The position numbers and the translations under genes were made by a program. Of a DNA stretch of 64,000 nucleotides, positions 1 through 9,184 are shown piece after piece (position 1 is the first letter of the stretch; the number at the start of each line of letters is the position of its first letter). The notes beneath the pieces were generated by a model that made no database searches, was not told the origin of the DNA, and saw only the letters and a list, made by a program, of their open reading frames with translations. The stretch is from DATKFM01 sp963851215 (lineage in GTDB: Bacteria > Pseudomonadota > Alphaproteobacteria > Dongiales > Dongiaceae). The stretch covers positions 310,001-374,000 of the forward strand of contig CAWKOG010000015.1 in assembly GCA_963851215.1 (NCBI GenBank), read 5' to 3'.

Positions 1-21
1 AATCACAGCCATGGCGCCTAG

Positions 22-684
22 ATGATCGTTTCTTGCTCCGCATGCAAGACGCGTTACCTGATCGATGCGACTGTCCTCGGCGAGGCCGGTCGGCTGGTGC
101 GTTGCGCGAAGTGCCGTCATAGCTGGATGCAGACGCCGCCGGCGGATCAGCCGCGGCGAATTGATGTTACGCCGCCGCCGCCGCCCGGATTGCCGCCGGC
201 GCCGAATTTCGGCCTGCCGGTGCGCTATCAGCCGCGCCGCCGGCGCTGGCCGGTGGCGGCCGTCGCTGCCGCTATCGCCGGCCTGATCGTCGGTACCGGC
301 GTCGGCTATTTCGGCCGGGAAAAAATCATGGACACCTGGCCGTCGACCAAGCGCGTTTACGAATTGATCGGCGAGATCATCGGCGTTCCGACCTCGACAT
401 TGGAAGTACAGGATGTGCGCCTGGTGGAGCAGCCGCTGGCGGGCCTTACTGTGCTCGTGCTCGAGGGCAAGATCGTCAACAATTCCGACATGCCGCAGCT
501 GCTGCCCGGGCTGCGCGCCAGCCTGCTGGACGCCGATAAACGCAGCCTGTTCGATTGGACGTTCGCGGTCGATCAGGATGTGGTCGGCCCCGGCGAAATC
601 GTCCGCTTCCGCACGGAGGCGATCAATCCGCCGGAAGCGTTCGAACGTTCGCGGGTCACGTTTGTCGGCGGCGGGCTGGAGTAG
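22..684 (+). CDS. MJ0042-type zinc-ribbon / DUF3426 membrane protein
   Basis: A 220-residue protein of unknown role. Residues 1-40 form an MJ0042-type zinc ribbon with two CxxC knuckles (CSAC near residue 5, CAKC near 28). A Pro-rich linker follows, then one membrane segment at about 78-98, then a C-terminal domain (about 110-218) of the DUF3426 kind with the conserved feature of a final GPGE-type turn. The layout suggests a cytoplasmic zinc ribbon anchored to the inner membrane with the C-terminal domain outside. It stands alone in this orientation and converges on the DUF4175 gene, whose stop is 18 bp away. The start sits 21 bp from the window edge, so an upstream start cannot be excluded. 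Function is unassigned in the family. Confidence 0.85.
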   Translation: MIVSCSACKTRYLIDATVLGEAGRLVRCAKCRHSWMQTPPADQPRRIDVTPPPPPGLPPAPNFGLPVRYQPRRRRWPVAAVAAAIAGLIVGTGVGYFGREKIMDTWPSTKRVYELIGEIIGVPTSTLEVQDVRLVEQPLAGLTVLVLEGKIVNNSDMPQLLPGLRASLLDADKRSLFDWTFAVDQDVVGPGEIVRFRTEAINPPEAFERSRVTFVGGGLE

Positions 685-701
685 CCGCGGCGGGCCGGTG
701 G

Positions 702-3214
702 CTAGAACTGCTTGAGCAGCCGGTCGATATACTCGCGCTCGAGCCTCGGCCGCGAGCGCTCGCTGGCCCGCCGGCGCAGCTCTTCGAGGATCTCCTGCGC
801 CCGCTGCATGTCGGGCTGATCCGGTATTTCCACATTGCCGAGGAAATCGTCCATGCCGTTGCCGTCGCGGTCGAGCGGATCGTCGCCGAGGCCGGTCTGA
901 TTGCGCGGGTCCTGTCCCGGCTGGCCCTGCAAGGCCTGCGCCATGGCGTTGGTCATCTCCTGCATGGCCTGCTGCAGGTCGGTCAGCGCCTGGGACTGCG
1001 GCGGCAGCGCATCCTGCGGGCGTCCCTCGCCCAGGGCCTTTGAGGATTCCCGCATGTTGCCCTCGGCGCGGCCGAGCGACGGCGGCACCTCGCCGAACAT
1101 GTCGGCATAGTCGCGCATCATCTGGCCCGTCGCATCCCGCAGCGCTTCCTGCTGCAGCTTTCGCTGCGCGGCGCCCTGCATCGGCTGATCGCCTTCCTGC
1201 TGCTGCTGGGAGTCGCGGAATGTCTGATCCATCAGCTCCTGCTGCTTGTCCATGAGCTGGTCCATGTCCTCCAGCATCTGCATGGCTTTTTCCATGTCTT
1301 CGCTCATGTTGCCGGCCGTCTGCTGGGTCTGCAGGCTTTCCAGCATCTGCTGCATCTGCGCCAGGAGTTCGCGCGCAGCATCGCGGTTGCCCGACTTTGC
1401 TAGTTCGCGGGCGCGCTCGAGCATCTTCTGCAAATCCTCGCGCCGCATTTCCACCGTGTTGGAATTCATCTGCGGCCGCGAGCGCGGGCCGCGCGGCTCC
1501 CGGTCCATCTTGTCCTTCAGGGCGTCGACATAGCGGTCCATCGCCTCCTGAAGCTCGTCCATCAGCTCTCTGCACCTCCTCGTCGGGAGCATTGTCGGCC
1601 AGCGCCTTCTGCAGGGCTTCCTGCAGCGAGCGCAGCTGCTTCTCCGCCATGGCGAACTCGCCTTCCTCGATGCGCAGCGCCAGGTCCCACAGCAGATCGA
1701 CGACGCTGCCGATCTCTTCCGTGCGCTCGGCGGCGGTGATCATCTGCGAATTCGCGGCGATGGCCAGGCGGTCGATGGCGACTTCGAACGCCAGCACGGC
1801 GATCAGGTCGTCGTTGTAGAGCTGCGGCTGGGCGCCGATGCTGTAGAGGCGCCGCGCGACGCTCTCGGCTTCCGCCGGCGTATACATCAGATGCTTGCGC
1901 TGTTCGGCGACCGCCGCCGCCACCGGGTGATTGAACAGACGCTCCGGCAACGTGGTCTTGACCCAGGCGCTGCGGCCGGTCTGGCCCAGGGCGTCGGCGG
2001 CGGAAAGCTGGATCTCCACCGGCAGACCGGCCCAGGGATGGGGCGTCAGATCGTGGAAACTCGCCTGCTGCGCTTTCTTCGGATCGACGCCCGGCAGCGG
2101 CAGCCGCAGGTCGATCTGTGCAATGTCGCCGGGGCCTTTCTGCTTGTCGGCGCGGCGGATGATCGCGTTCACCGACTGGATGCCGTAGTCATCGGCTGCC
2201 TTGTAGATCAGCCGCAGAGCGAAGCGCTCGCTGGCGCCCGGCTGCGCGGCGAACTCGATGGAGGGCACATGGTCAGGAACGATAACGACGGGCCAGCCGG
2301 CGATCTCCGTATCTTCGACGGCGACGCCGAGCCGCGTGCCGGTCTTGATCTCACCCTTGCCCTGGAAGGTGCCGGGCTCCAGCGGCTCGAAGGCAACCTT
2401 GCCGTCGCCCAGCAGCAGCGTCGGCGTTTCCGACAGGCCTTGAAGCTGGGCCAGCACAAGGCTGCCGGTGGGAATACGGATTTCCGTGGCCGCCGCCTGC
2501 GCCGTGCCTTCCGTTTCGTCGACCGAAGGTCGCTTTTCCAGGAACAGCGGCGCCACATTGGTGTAGGCCGGCGGCGTGATCGACAATGTCACGGTCACGC
2601 CATCGCCGAAATCGAAGCCGGACAGGGTCGGGACGAACGACCGCGCGATCCGTTCCGGCGCGTCCTTCCAGCCGACGATCAATGCCACGATCAGCAGCAG
2701 GCCCAGGATCGCGCGCAGGGCGAACGGATCCTTCGCCACGATGTTCGGATGCGGCGCGCCGATGCGCAGATTGCCGATCTCCGATTTGGTGCGGCGCCGG
2801 TAGAAGTCCCACAGCGCGGCGGCCTCGGGATCGGTGTTGCTGGTGGCCAGCCTGTCCTCGATCCGGGTCAGCGGCCGGTGCTCCAGTTCGTTCACCTGCT
2901 CCAGGCGGCGGATGGCCTCTTGCCGGCTCGGCCGCCGCAGTCCGGGGATCAGCCAGCCGACGGCGTAAGCGAAGGCCAGGCCGAAACCGATCAGGACCAC
3001 CAGATGCAGCCAGCCATTGAGGGCCGGGAGCAGCGAGAACAGCGAGATGATCAGGAAGGTGGCGGCGACGCAGAGCGCGGGCCACACGCAAAACCAGACG
3101 CGCTCCCACCACAGCGCCAAGCGGGCGCCATAGATGCGGTAGCCCGGCGACAGGTCATCGGCCGTGCGGCGGTCCTGGTATGTCTGCCGATCGTCTATCG
3201 GAGCGCTCCATCAT
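702..3214 (-). CDS. TIGR02302/DUF4175 membrane protein, frameshifted
   Basis: A large alphaproteobacterial protein of unknown function, usually about 800-850 residues and found beside lysA. The N-terminal part has two membrane helices (near 3000-3100) and the C-terminal part is rich in Gln/Met/Glu coiled coil ending in an acidic EF-hand-like stretch (DRDGNGMDDFLG). The frame is broken near position 1567: upstream codons read LADNAPDEEVQ and downstream codons read LMDELQEAMDRY, and removing one A restores VQRLMDEL. At the 5' end, ATG codons at 3214 and 3211 overlap the lysA stop but are one base out of frame with the body; removing one base near 3196 joins them. Both breaks are one-base insertions. 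No stop interrupts the body otherwise, so sequence error is plausible. lysA and this gene are probably co-transcribed. Confidence 0.75.
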
Positions 3215-4671
3215 TTCTTGGCCTTGCCGCCGGCGGCAAACCAGCCCGGCAACCGGTCCCGACCGATCATATCAGCATAGGTCGGCCGGGGGCGAACAAT
3301 CGCAAATTCGTGATCGTTTACCATAACTTCCGGCGCCAACGGCCGCAGATTGTAGGACGAGGCCATGACGGCACCATAGGCGCCTGTCGAAAATATGGCG
3401 AGCAAATCGCCGGCCGCCAGGGGCGGCATCGGCCGTTGTTCGGCGAAGATATCGGTGCTTTCGCAGATCGGGCCGACGATATCCACCTTGCGGCTCAGGC
3501 CGCCGGACGCGGCCTGCGCCACCGGCACGATATCGTGATAGGCCTCATAGAGCATGGGACGGATCAGGTCGTTCATCGCCGCGTCGGTAATGATGAAGGT
3601 GCGGTTCACCCCCTCCTTCACATAGGTCACGCGGGTGACCAGGATGCCGGCATTGCCGATCAGCCGCCGCCCGGGCTCGAAGATGACCGGCAGGCCCAGC
3701 TTCCCGACCGTCTGCTCTACGATCTCAGCATATTCGGCCAGGGAGGGCGGATTCTCGCTTTCATAGGCGATGCCCAGGCCGCCGCCGAGATCCAGGTGCT
3801 TCACCGGCAGGCCGCTTTGCTTGAGTTCGACCGCCATCGCCGCAAGCTTGCCGAACGCGGCGCGATAGGGCGACAGATCGGCAAGCTGCGAGCCGATATG
3901 CAGGGCGAGGCCCACCGGTTCCAGGCCGGGCGCCGCGGCGGCCTGGGCATAGGCGGCGGCAGTCTGGCTGAGCTCGATGCCGAACTTGTTTTCCGACTTG
4001 CCGGTGGAGATCTTGGCGTGGGTGCGGGCATCCACATCGGGATTGAGCCGCAGCGCCACCGGCGCCCGCTTGTTCTTGCTGACGGCGACCTGGTTCAGCA
4101 ACTCCAGCTCCGGGATCGATTCGACATTGAACTGCAGGATGCCGACATCCAGCGCCGCCGCCATTTCCGCCGCGGTCTTGCCGACGCCGGCGAACACGAT
4201 CTTCTCAGGAGGAACGCCGGCGGCGAGCGCGCAATGCATCTCGCCGGCCGACACTACGTCGGCGCCTGCGCCCAGCTCCAGAAGCGTGCGCATGACGGCC
4301 AGGTTGTTGTTGGCTTTCAGCGAATAGCAGATCATGTGCGGAATCTTGGCGAAGGCCGCATCGAAGGTGCGGTATTCGTCCTGCAGCGCCGCCGTGGAAT
4401 AGCAATAGAACGGCGTGCCGACAGTTTCGGCGGCGCGCGCCACGGCGACGGCTTCAGCGTGGAGCTGGCCGTCCCGGTACTGGAATGCACTCATAGGGAA
4501 TTCGGGATCCGGATATTGCCTGGGGAACTCGTCGGTCTCGCCACTGGGCAATTCGGGATCGCCCTTCTTGCCGCAGCCGGCCGGCAGTAGCGCCAGGACG
4601 GCGATCAGCAGCAAGGCGCAGCGGCCCAGCCAGTGCTTGCGGTTCTTGTCGACCATCGGTCTTGACCTCAA
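3211..4671 (-). CDS. lysA: diaminopimelate decarboxylase, fused in frame to small lipoprotein
   Basis: LysA is a PLP enzyme that decarboxylates meso-diaminopimelate to L-lysine, the last step of lysine synthesis. The usual LysA begins at Met60 of this frame (position 4494, MSAFQYRDGQ). Seen motifs are the PLP lysine in YSLKANNN (Lys119), the glycine loop HLDLGGGLGI, the phosphate-binding EPGRRLIG and the CESTDIF segment carrying the cysteine contributed across the dimer. Residues 1-59 are a small lipoprotein that in related genomes is a separate gene. There is no stop between the two here. Either a one-base indel removed an ATGA overlap or this is a true fusion. argH lies upstream with a 4-bp overlap and DUF4175 downstream, so argH-lipoprotein-lysA-DUF4175 form one unit. 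Confidence 0.9.
   Translation of the reverse strand: MRSRPMVDKNRKHWLGRCALLLIAVLALLPAGCGKKGDPELPSGETDEFPRQYPDPEFPMSAFQYRDGQLHAEAVAVARAAETVGTPFYCYSTAALQDEYRTFDAAFAKIPHMICYSLKANNNLAVMRTLLELGAGADVVSAGEMHCALAAGVPPEKIVFAGVGKTAAEMAAALDVGILQFNVESIPELELLNQVAVSKNKRAPVALRLNPDVDARTHAKISTGKSENKFGIELSQTAAAYAQAAAAPGLEPVGLALHIGSQLADLSPYRAAFGKLAAMAVELKQSGLPVKHLDLGGGLGIAYESENPPSLAEYAEIVEQTVGKLGLPVIFEPGRRLIGNAGILVTRVTYVKEGVNRTFIITDAAMNDLIRPMLYEAYHDIVPVAQAASGGLSRKVDIVGPICESTDIFAEQRPMPPLAAGDLLAIFSTGAYGAVMASSYNLRPLAPEVMVNDHEFAIVRPRPTYADMIGRDRLPGWFAAGGKAKK
4495..4671 (-). other. LptM/YifL-like lipoprotein segment upstream of lysA
   Basis: The first 59 residues of the lysA frame have a complete lipoprotein signal: a basic start, a hydrophobic core LLLIAVLALLP and a lipobox AGC followed by GKKGDPELP. 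This CGKKGD signature is typical of the small outer-membrane lipoprotein LptM/YifL, which in Proteobacteria sits directly before lysA. A start at Met6 (4656) is also possible. As drawn it has no stop of its own and runs into LysA; a TGA one frame over overlaps the lysA ATG (ATGA at 4494), which is what a separate gene would show. Confidence 0.6.
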
Positions 4672-6083
4672 TCCCTGAGACGCTTGCGGGCCCGGGCAAT
4701 GGCCTCGCGCACCCGTGCCGGCGCCGTGCCGCCATAGCTTGTGCGGCTGGCGGCCGAATGGTCAACGCTCAACACAGCGGTCACGGCGGCGGTGATCCGG
4801 GGCTCGACGGCCTGCATCTCGGCCAGCGGCAGATCCTTGAGCTCGCAGCCCTTCTGTTCCGCCTTGCGGACGATGGCGCCGGTGGCATGGTGGGCCTCGC
4901 GGAACGGCAGTTTCAGCTCCCGCACCAGCCAGTCGGCCAGGTCCGTCGCGGTGGCATATCCGGCCCTGGCGGCGTCGGCCATGCGGGCGGGCGCCGCCTG
5001 GAGGTCGCGGATCATGCCGGCCATGGCGGCGACGGAGAGCGAGAGGTTGTCTGCCGCGTCAAAGGTCGGCTCCTTGTCTTCCTGCATGTCCTTGCCGTAG
5101 CTGAGCGGCAGGCCCTTCATGACGATCAGCAGGGTGCTCAGCGCGCCAATGATCCGGCCGGCCTTGCCGCGCACCAGTTCGGCGGCGTCCGGGTTCTTCT
5201 TCTGCGGCATGATCGAACTGCCGGTCGTGAAGGCGTCGCTCAGGACGACGAAACGGAAGCCATCGCTCATCCACAGCACGATCTCCTCGGCCAGGCGCGA
5301 CAGGTGGGTGGCCAGGATCGCCCCGGCGGCCAGGAACTCGATGGCGAAATCCCGGTCGGACACCGAATCGATGGAATTCTCGGTCGGCCGGTCGAAGCCC
5401 AGCGCCTTGGCCGTGTCGTCGCGATCGATGGGGAAAGAGGTGCCGGCCAGGGCTGCCGCGCCCAGCGGGCATTCGTTGAGCCGCCGGCGGGCATCCCGCA
5501 ACCGGCTGCGGTCGCGCTCGAACATGGCCACATAGGCCATCAGATGGTGGCCAAAGGTCACCGGCTGGGCCGGCTGCAGATGGGTATAGCCGGGCATCAC
5601 CGTGGCGGCATACTCCTCGGCCCGGTCGAGCAAGGCTGCCAGCAGGTCGCTCAACTGCCCGTCCAGCCCATCGATGGCGTCCCGCACCCAAAGTCTGAAA
5701 TCGGTGGCGACCTGGTCGTTCCGCGACCGCGCCGTATGCAGGCGGCCGGCCGGCTCGCCGATGATCTCCTTGAGCCGCGACTCCACATTCATGTGGATGT
5801 CTTCCAGCGCCGTCTTGAAGGTGAATTTGCCGCCCTCGATCTCCTTCAGGATCTGGTCAAGGCCGCGCTCGATGGCCGCGCCATCCTCCGGCCGCAGGAT
5901 GCCCTGGCGGGTGAGCATGGCGGCATGGGCCTTGGACCCGGCGATATCCTGGGCAAACAAGCGCTTGTCAAAATCGATGGAGGCGTTGATACGCTCCATG
6001 ATCGCCGCCGGCCCGGCGGCAAAGCGGCCGCCCCACATGCTGTTGGCGTCGGCGGCGGGCTTGGCTTTCGGATCTGACGTCAT
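4668..6083 (-). CDS. argH: argininosuccinate lyase
   Basis: ArgH splits argininosuccinate into arginine and fumarate, the last step of arginine synthesis. The 471-residue length is normal for the family. The fumarase/aspartase signature GSSIMPQKKNP is at residues 288-298, the catalytic His lies in GYTHLQPAQP (His168), and the HTARSRNDQ substrate motif is at 116-124. The ATG at 6083 gives the usual N-terminus leading into MWGGRF. Its stop overlaps the start of the lipoprotein/lysA frame by 4 bp, indicating translational coupling. It is divergent from the TlpA gene, with only 33 bp between the starts, which must hold both promoters. Confidence 0.96.
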   Translation of the reverse strand: MTSDPKAKPAADANSMWGGRFAAGPAAIMERINASIDFDKRLFAQDIAGSKAHAAMLTRQGILRPEDGAAIERGLDQILKEIEGGKFTFKTALEDIHMNVESRLKEIIGEPAGRLHTARSRNDQVATDFRLWVRDAIDGLDGQLSDLLAALLDRAEEYAATVMPGYTHLQPAQPVTFGHHLMAYVAMFERDRSRLRDARRRLNECPLGAAALAGTSFPIDRDDTAKALGFDRPTENSIDSVSDRDFAIEFLAAGAILATHLSRLAEEIVLWMSDGFRFVVLSDAFTTGSSIMPQKKNPDAAELVRGKAGRIIGALSTLLIVMKGLPLSYGKDMQEDKEPTFDAADNLSLSVAAMAGMIRDLQAAPARMADAARAGYATATDLADWLVRELKLPFREAHHATGAIVRKAEQKGCELKDLPLAEMQAVEPRITAAVTAVLSVDHSAASRTSYGGTAPARVREAIARARKRLRD

Positions 6084-6116
6084 GGGCTGTATTTCACGCG
6101 GGGCAAGGGCGGATAA

Positions 6117-6719
6117 ATGAACAAGCGGTTATGGGCTGTAGTGGCGGTCCTGGTGGTTCTGGCCGGCGCCGTCATCGCCGTTGCGACGTATGTTATCAGG
6201 GATTCTGCGGATGGTACCGGAGCGGGAAACCCGACGGATCCGCCAATTTCCGGCGCCATGGCGCAATTTATCTTGTCCAAGCCGCCACGGCCAGCGCCGG
6301 TGGCGGAGTTTCAGGATGCCGACAACAACAGCGTCAGCCTGCTCGATTTCGGCGGCAAAGTGGTGCTGCTGAACATCTGGGCCACCTGGTGCGCCCCCTG
6401 CGTCGAGGAGATGCCGGCGCTGGACCGGCTGCAGGCGGAGCTGGGGGACGAAGGCCTGGTCGTGGTGGCGCTATCAATCGATCTGGAGGGCGCCAAGGCG
6501 GTCCGCCCGTTCTACGAGAAGCACGGGATCAAGCATCTCGGCATCTATATCGACTTCACCAACAGCTTCTCCCAGCTGCTCGGCGTGGATCGCGTGCCGT
6601 CCAACCTGCTGATCAGCCGGAACGGGCTGTTCGTGGGCAAGCTGATCGGCAATGCGGATTGGGATACACCGGAGGCAAGAGCGCTGCTGCGGCATTACCT
6701 GGCACAGCCCGCGCCATAG
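6117..6719 (+). CDS. TlpA family thioredoxin-like protein
   Basis: A 200-residue membrane-anchored thioredoxin of the TlpA/ResA family, likely reducing disulfides in the periplasm during cytochrome maturation or copper-site assembly. Residues 5-26 are a single N-terminal membrane segment. The active site WCAPC is at 91-95 and the cis-proline lies in RVPS (Pro161). It is divergent from argH, as tlpA often is in alphaproteobacteria, and is followed by a strong hairpin terminator. The exact client protein cannot be told from sequence. Confidence 0.9.
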   Translation: MNKRLWAVVAVLVVLAGAVIAVATYVIRDSADGTGAGNPTDPPISGAMAQFILSKPPRPAPVAEFQDADNNSVSLLDFGGKVVLLNIWATWCAPCVEEMPALDRLQAELGDEGLVVVALSIDLEGAKAVRPFYEKHGIKHLGIYIDFTNSFSQLLGVDRVPSNLLISRNGLFVGKLIGNADWDTPEARALLRHYLAQPAP

Positions 6720-6739
6720 GGCGGTGACCGCATAACATT

Positions 6740-6764
6740 AGCGGCCCGCGAATGTCGGGCCGCT
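6740..6764. terminator. hairpin between convergent genes
   Basis: Perfect 9-bp stem AGCGGCCCG / CGGGCCGCT around a 7-nt loop, 21 bp after the TlpA-family stop and followed by GGTTTCG. It sits between two convergent genes and may serve both, though the T tract is weak. Confidence 0.6.
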
Positions 6765-6796
6765 GGTTTCGTCCGGTATCGGGAGGTGACGGCCGG

Positions 6797-6985
6797 TTAC
6801 TGGCCGAGCAGGCTCGAGAGATCGAAGGCAATGGCGATCTGCACCACGAAGGCGACCACGAAGGCCACGCCGATGAAGATACGTTCCTCGGCGGAGCTCA
6901 GGGGGCGCGAGGATTTGCGCTTCGTCCGGTTGTTGTCGGAACTGTTCGTGGCTGGGCGCGACATGATGCTGCTCGTCATATTCAA
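6797..6985 (-). CDS. small single-pass membrane protein
   Basis: A 62-residue protein (55 if the ATG at 6964 is used) of unknown function. The N-terminal half is polar and basic (NRTKRKSSRP). The C-terminal half is a single hydrophobic helix, residues about 34-58, ending at DLSSLLGQ. Codon use looks coding and the reading frame ends cleanly near a terminator. Two CRP-like palindromes lie 95 and 165 bp upstream, which supports an independently regulated gene. It is not recognised as a named family. Confidence 0.55.
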   Translation of the reverse strand: MNMTSSIMSRPATNSSDNNRTKRKSSRPLSSAEERIFIGVAFVVAFVVQIAIAFDLSSLLGQ

Positions 6986-7078
6986 GTTCAGTTTGGCTTT
7001 CGATTTCCCCGGATCGGGAGCGGTGCGCCGCGTCCGATCTCACATGTACAAGATAAAGATTAGTACGGCGTAAATGCG

Positions 7079-7094
7079 AGTGACCGGCATCACA
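7079..7094. promoter_or_regulatory. CRP/FNR-family-like site (1)
   Basis: AGTGA-CCGGCA-TCACA differs from the CRP consensus TGTGA-N6-TCACA at one base. It lies 94 bp upstream of the small membrane protein start and 71 bp, about seven helical turns, from the second site. Confidence 0.4.
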
Positions 7095-7149
7095 AGAAAG
7101 GCGGAAATTGGGCGTTTTTCTGGCGGCGAGCCCGCATCATCACGCTATC

Positions 7150-7165
7150 TGTGACGACGATCACA
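7150..7165. promoter_or_regulatory. CRP/FNR-family-like site (2)
   Basis: TGTGA-CGACGA-TCACA is an exact match to the TGTGA-N6-TCACA dyad used by CRP-type regulators. It is upstream of the small membrane protein gene. A third identical dyad occurs at 28715-28730 before the HlyU gene. Confidence 0.45.
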
Positions 7166-7283
7166 GGTTGCAGGGTCGCACAGCGCGCCTGAACCGGGGA
7201 TGAATGCACGCAGCCGGCCGAATCGGCCACTGAGACAGCCGCAGGCCAGCGACGGCTGTTGGATGCCAGATGTGAGCTTGAAT

Positions 7284-7314
7284 GGCCCAGGCGCCGAAAA
7301 TTGGCCCCTGGGCT
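7284..7314 (-). terminator. possible terminator of etfB-etfA-hbd
   Basis: GGCCCAGGCGCC and GGCCCCTGGGCT form an imperfect 12-bp stem (10 of 12 pairs) around GAAAATT, 16 bp beyond the hbd stop. The T tract is weak, so this is tentative. Confidence 0.35.
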
Positions 7315-7329
7315 GGCGCTTTGGATTGG

Positions 7330-8202
7330 TTAGCGCGTGGGGACGGGCGTGCCCGAGCTGTAGTCGTAGAAGCCGCGATTGACCTTGCGGCCCAGCCAGC
7401 CGGCTTCGACATACTTAACGAGCAATGGACACGGCCGGTACTTGCTGTCCGCCAAGCCCTCATACAGCACTTGCATGACCGCCAGGCAGGTATCCAGGCC
7501 GATGAAGTCGGCCAGTTCCAGCGGGCCCATGGGATGGTGCGCGCCGAGCTTCATGGCGGTGTCGATGGCTTCGACCGAGCCGACGCCTTCGTACAGCGTG
7601 TAGACCGCCTCGTTCAGCATCGGCAGCAAGATTCGGTTAACGATAAAGGCCGGGAAGTCTTCGGCCGGCGCCGGGGTCTTGCCCAGCTTCACCGCCATCT
7701 CGCGGACGGCGGTGTAGGTGGCGTCGTCGGTGGCCAGGCCGCGGATCAGCTCCACCAGCTCCATCAGCGGCACCGGGTTCATGAAATGCATGCCCATGAA
7801 CTTCTGCGGCCGGTCGGTGGACGTCGCCAGCCGGGTGATGGAAATCGACGAGGTGTTGGAGGCGACGATGGCCTCGGGCTTGAGGACCGGGCAGAGCGCC
7901 TTGAAGATCTGCTTCTTGACGTCTTCCTTCTCGACCGCGGCCTCGATGACGATGTCGCAGTCCTTGAGCAGGGCGTATTCGGTGCCGACGGTGATCCGGC
8001 CCAAAGCGGCGGTCTTGTCGGCCTCCTTGATCGTGCCGCGCTTGATCTGACGGCCCATATTCTGGTCGATGATGGACTTGGCCTTGTCGAGCTGGGTCTT
8101 GTCGACATCCACCAGCTTGACGTCATAGCCCGCCAGCGAGCTGACATGGGCAATTCCGTTGCCCATCTGACCGGCGCCGATGACGCCAACCTTCTGGATC
8201 AT
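7330..8202 (-). CDS. hbd: 3-hydroxybutyryl-CoA dehydrogenase
   Basis: This NAD(P)-dependent enzyme interconverts acetoacetyl-CoA and 3-hydroxybutyryl-CoA. The start at 8202 is chosen because GGAGAG precedes it at good distance and the protein then opens with the Rossmann motif GAGQMG at residues 9-14. The catalytic segment HFMNPVPLMELVE and the C-terminal helix bundle ending KVNRGFYDY are present, giving 290 residues, normal for Hbd. It is the last gene of etfB-etfA-hbd. In this genome it most likely feeds the EMC pathway, whose enzymes Ccr, Mcd and Ecm are encoded within 16 kb, and polyhydroxybutyrate or butyrate metabolism. Confidence 0.93.
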   Translation of the reverse strand: MIQKVGVIGAGQMGNGIAHVSSLAGYDVKLVDVDKTQLDKAKSIIDQNMGRQIKRGTIKEADKTAALGRITVGTEYALLKDCDIVIEAAVEKEDVKKQIFKALCPVLKPEAIVASNTSSISITRLATSTDRPQKFMGMHFMNPVPLMELVELIRGLATDDATYTAVREMAVKLGKTPAPAEDFPAFIVNRILLPMLNEAVYTLYEGVGSVEAIDTAMKLGAHHPMGPLELADFIGLDTCLAVMQVLYEGLADSKYRPCPLLVKYVEAGWLGRKVNRGFYDYSSGTPVPTR

Positions 8203-8246
8203 GGCTCGGCTCTCCTTCCCGGAAGCGGATTGGGTATCGAGGGGCA

Positions 8247-9182
8247 TTACTTGGACAGCTCGGCTTCGAGTTCCGGCACCGCCGTGAACAGGTCCGCCAC
8301 CAGCCCATAGTCGGCGACCTGGAATATCGGCGCCTCCTCGTCCTTGTTGATGGCGACGATGATCTTGCTGTCCTTCATGCCCGCCAGATGCTGGATGGCG
8401 CCGGAGATGCCGATCGCCACGTAAAGGTCCGGTGCAACGATCTTGCCGGTTTGGCCGACCTGATACTCGTTGGGCACGAAACCGGCATCGACGGCAGCGC
8501 GCGAGGCGCCAACGGCGGCCTTCAGCTTGTCGGCCACTTTCTCCAGCATCTTGAAATTCTCGCCGGCCTGCATGCCGCGGCCGCCGGAGATGACGATACG
8601 GGCCGAGGTCAGTTCCGGCCGTTCGGAGCGGCTGAGCTCCTGACCGACGAAATTCGACAGCCCGGTATCGCCGGCGCCGCCCACGCTCTCGACCGCGGCG
8701 CTGCCGCCTTCGGCAGGTGCGGCGTCAAAGCCGGTGCCGCGCACGGTGACGAACTTGATCTTGTCCGACGACTGCACGGTGGTGATGGCGTTGCCGGCAT
8801 AGGTGGTGCGGACGAAGGTATCGGGCGACTCCACGCCGATGATCTCGGAGATCTGCGCCACATCCAGCAGTGCGGCGGCGCGGGGCATGGCGCTCTTGGT
8901 GACGCTGGTGACCGGCGCCAGCACATGGCTGTAAGCCGGCGCCAGCTTGACCAGCAGCGCAGCGACATTCTCGGCCAGCCCATGGGCATAAGCGGCGTCA
9001 TCGCACAGCAGCACCTTGGCCACGCCCGGCAGTTTCGCGCCGGCATCGGCCACGGCCTTGCAGCCGCTGCCGGCGACCAGCAGATGTATTTCGCCGCCGA
9101 CCTTTTGCGCCGCTGTCAGCGCATGCAGCGTCCCGGGCTTCAGGGCCGCGTTGTCGTGCTCGGCAATCAGAAGAGTGGTCAT
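8247..9182 (-). CDS. etfA: electron transfer flavoprotein alpha subunit
   Basis: EtfA binds the redox FAD of the EtfAB heterodimer, which carries electrons from acyl-CoA dehydrogenases to ETF:ubiquinone oxidoreductase. The C-terminal FAD domain shows SGGRGM, GQTGKIVAPDLYVAIG and the ISGAIQHLAGM / INKDEEAPIF signature. At 311 residues it has the standard length. It begins 2 bp after etfB ends, so translation is probably coupled. Mcd, encoded at 13342, is a likely electron donor. Confidence 0.96.
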   Translation of the reverse strand: MTTLLIAEHDNAALKPGTLHALTAAQKVGGEIHLLVAGSGCKAVADAGAKLPGVAKVLLCDDAAYAHGLAENVAALLVKLAPAYSHVLAPVTSVTKSAMPRAAALLDVAQISEIIGVESPDTFVRTTYAGNAITTVQSSDKIKFVTVRGTGFDAAPAEGGSAAVESVGGAGDTGLSNFVGQELSRSERPELTSARIVISGGRGMQAGENFKMLEKVADKLKAAVGASRAAVDAGFVPNEYQVGQTGKIVAPDLYVAIGISGAIQHLAGMKDSKIIVAINKDEEAPIFQVADYGLVADLFTAVPELEAELSK

Positions 9183-9184
9183 GG

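Larger units (their letters stand above)
6986..7329. other. gene-free region with two CRP-like sites
   Basis: This 344-bp stretch lies between the 3' end of hbd and the start of the small membrane protein gene. It is AT-richer than its flanks near 7040-7080. It holds two TGTGA-N6-TCACA-type palindromes and, near hbd, a hairpin. No credible coding frame is seen. Confidence 0.6.

Noticed and set aside
1891..4590. An 899-residue open frame on the plus strand
   Set aside because: It is antisense to DUF4175 and lysA, whose minus-strand frames show clear family motifs. High GC keeps the opposite strand open.
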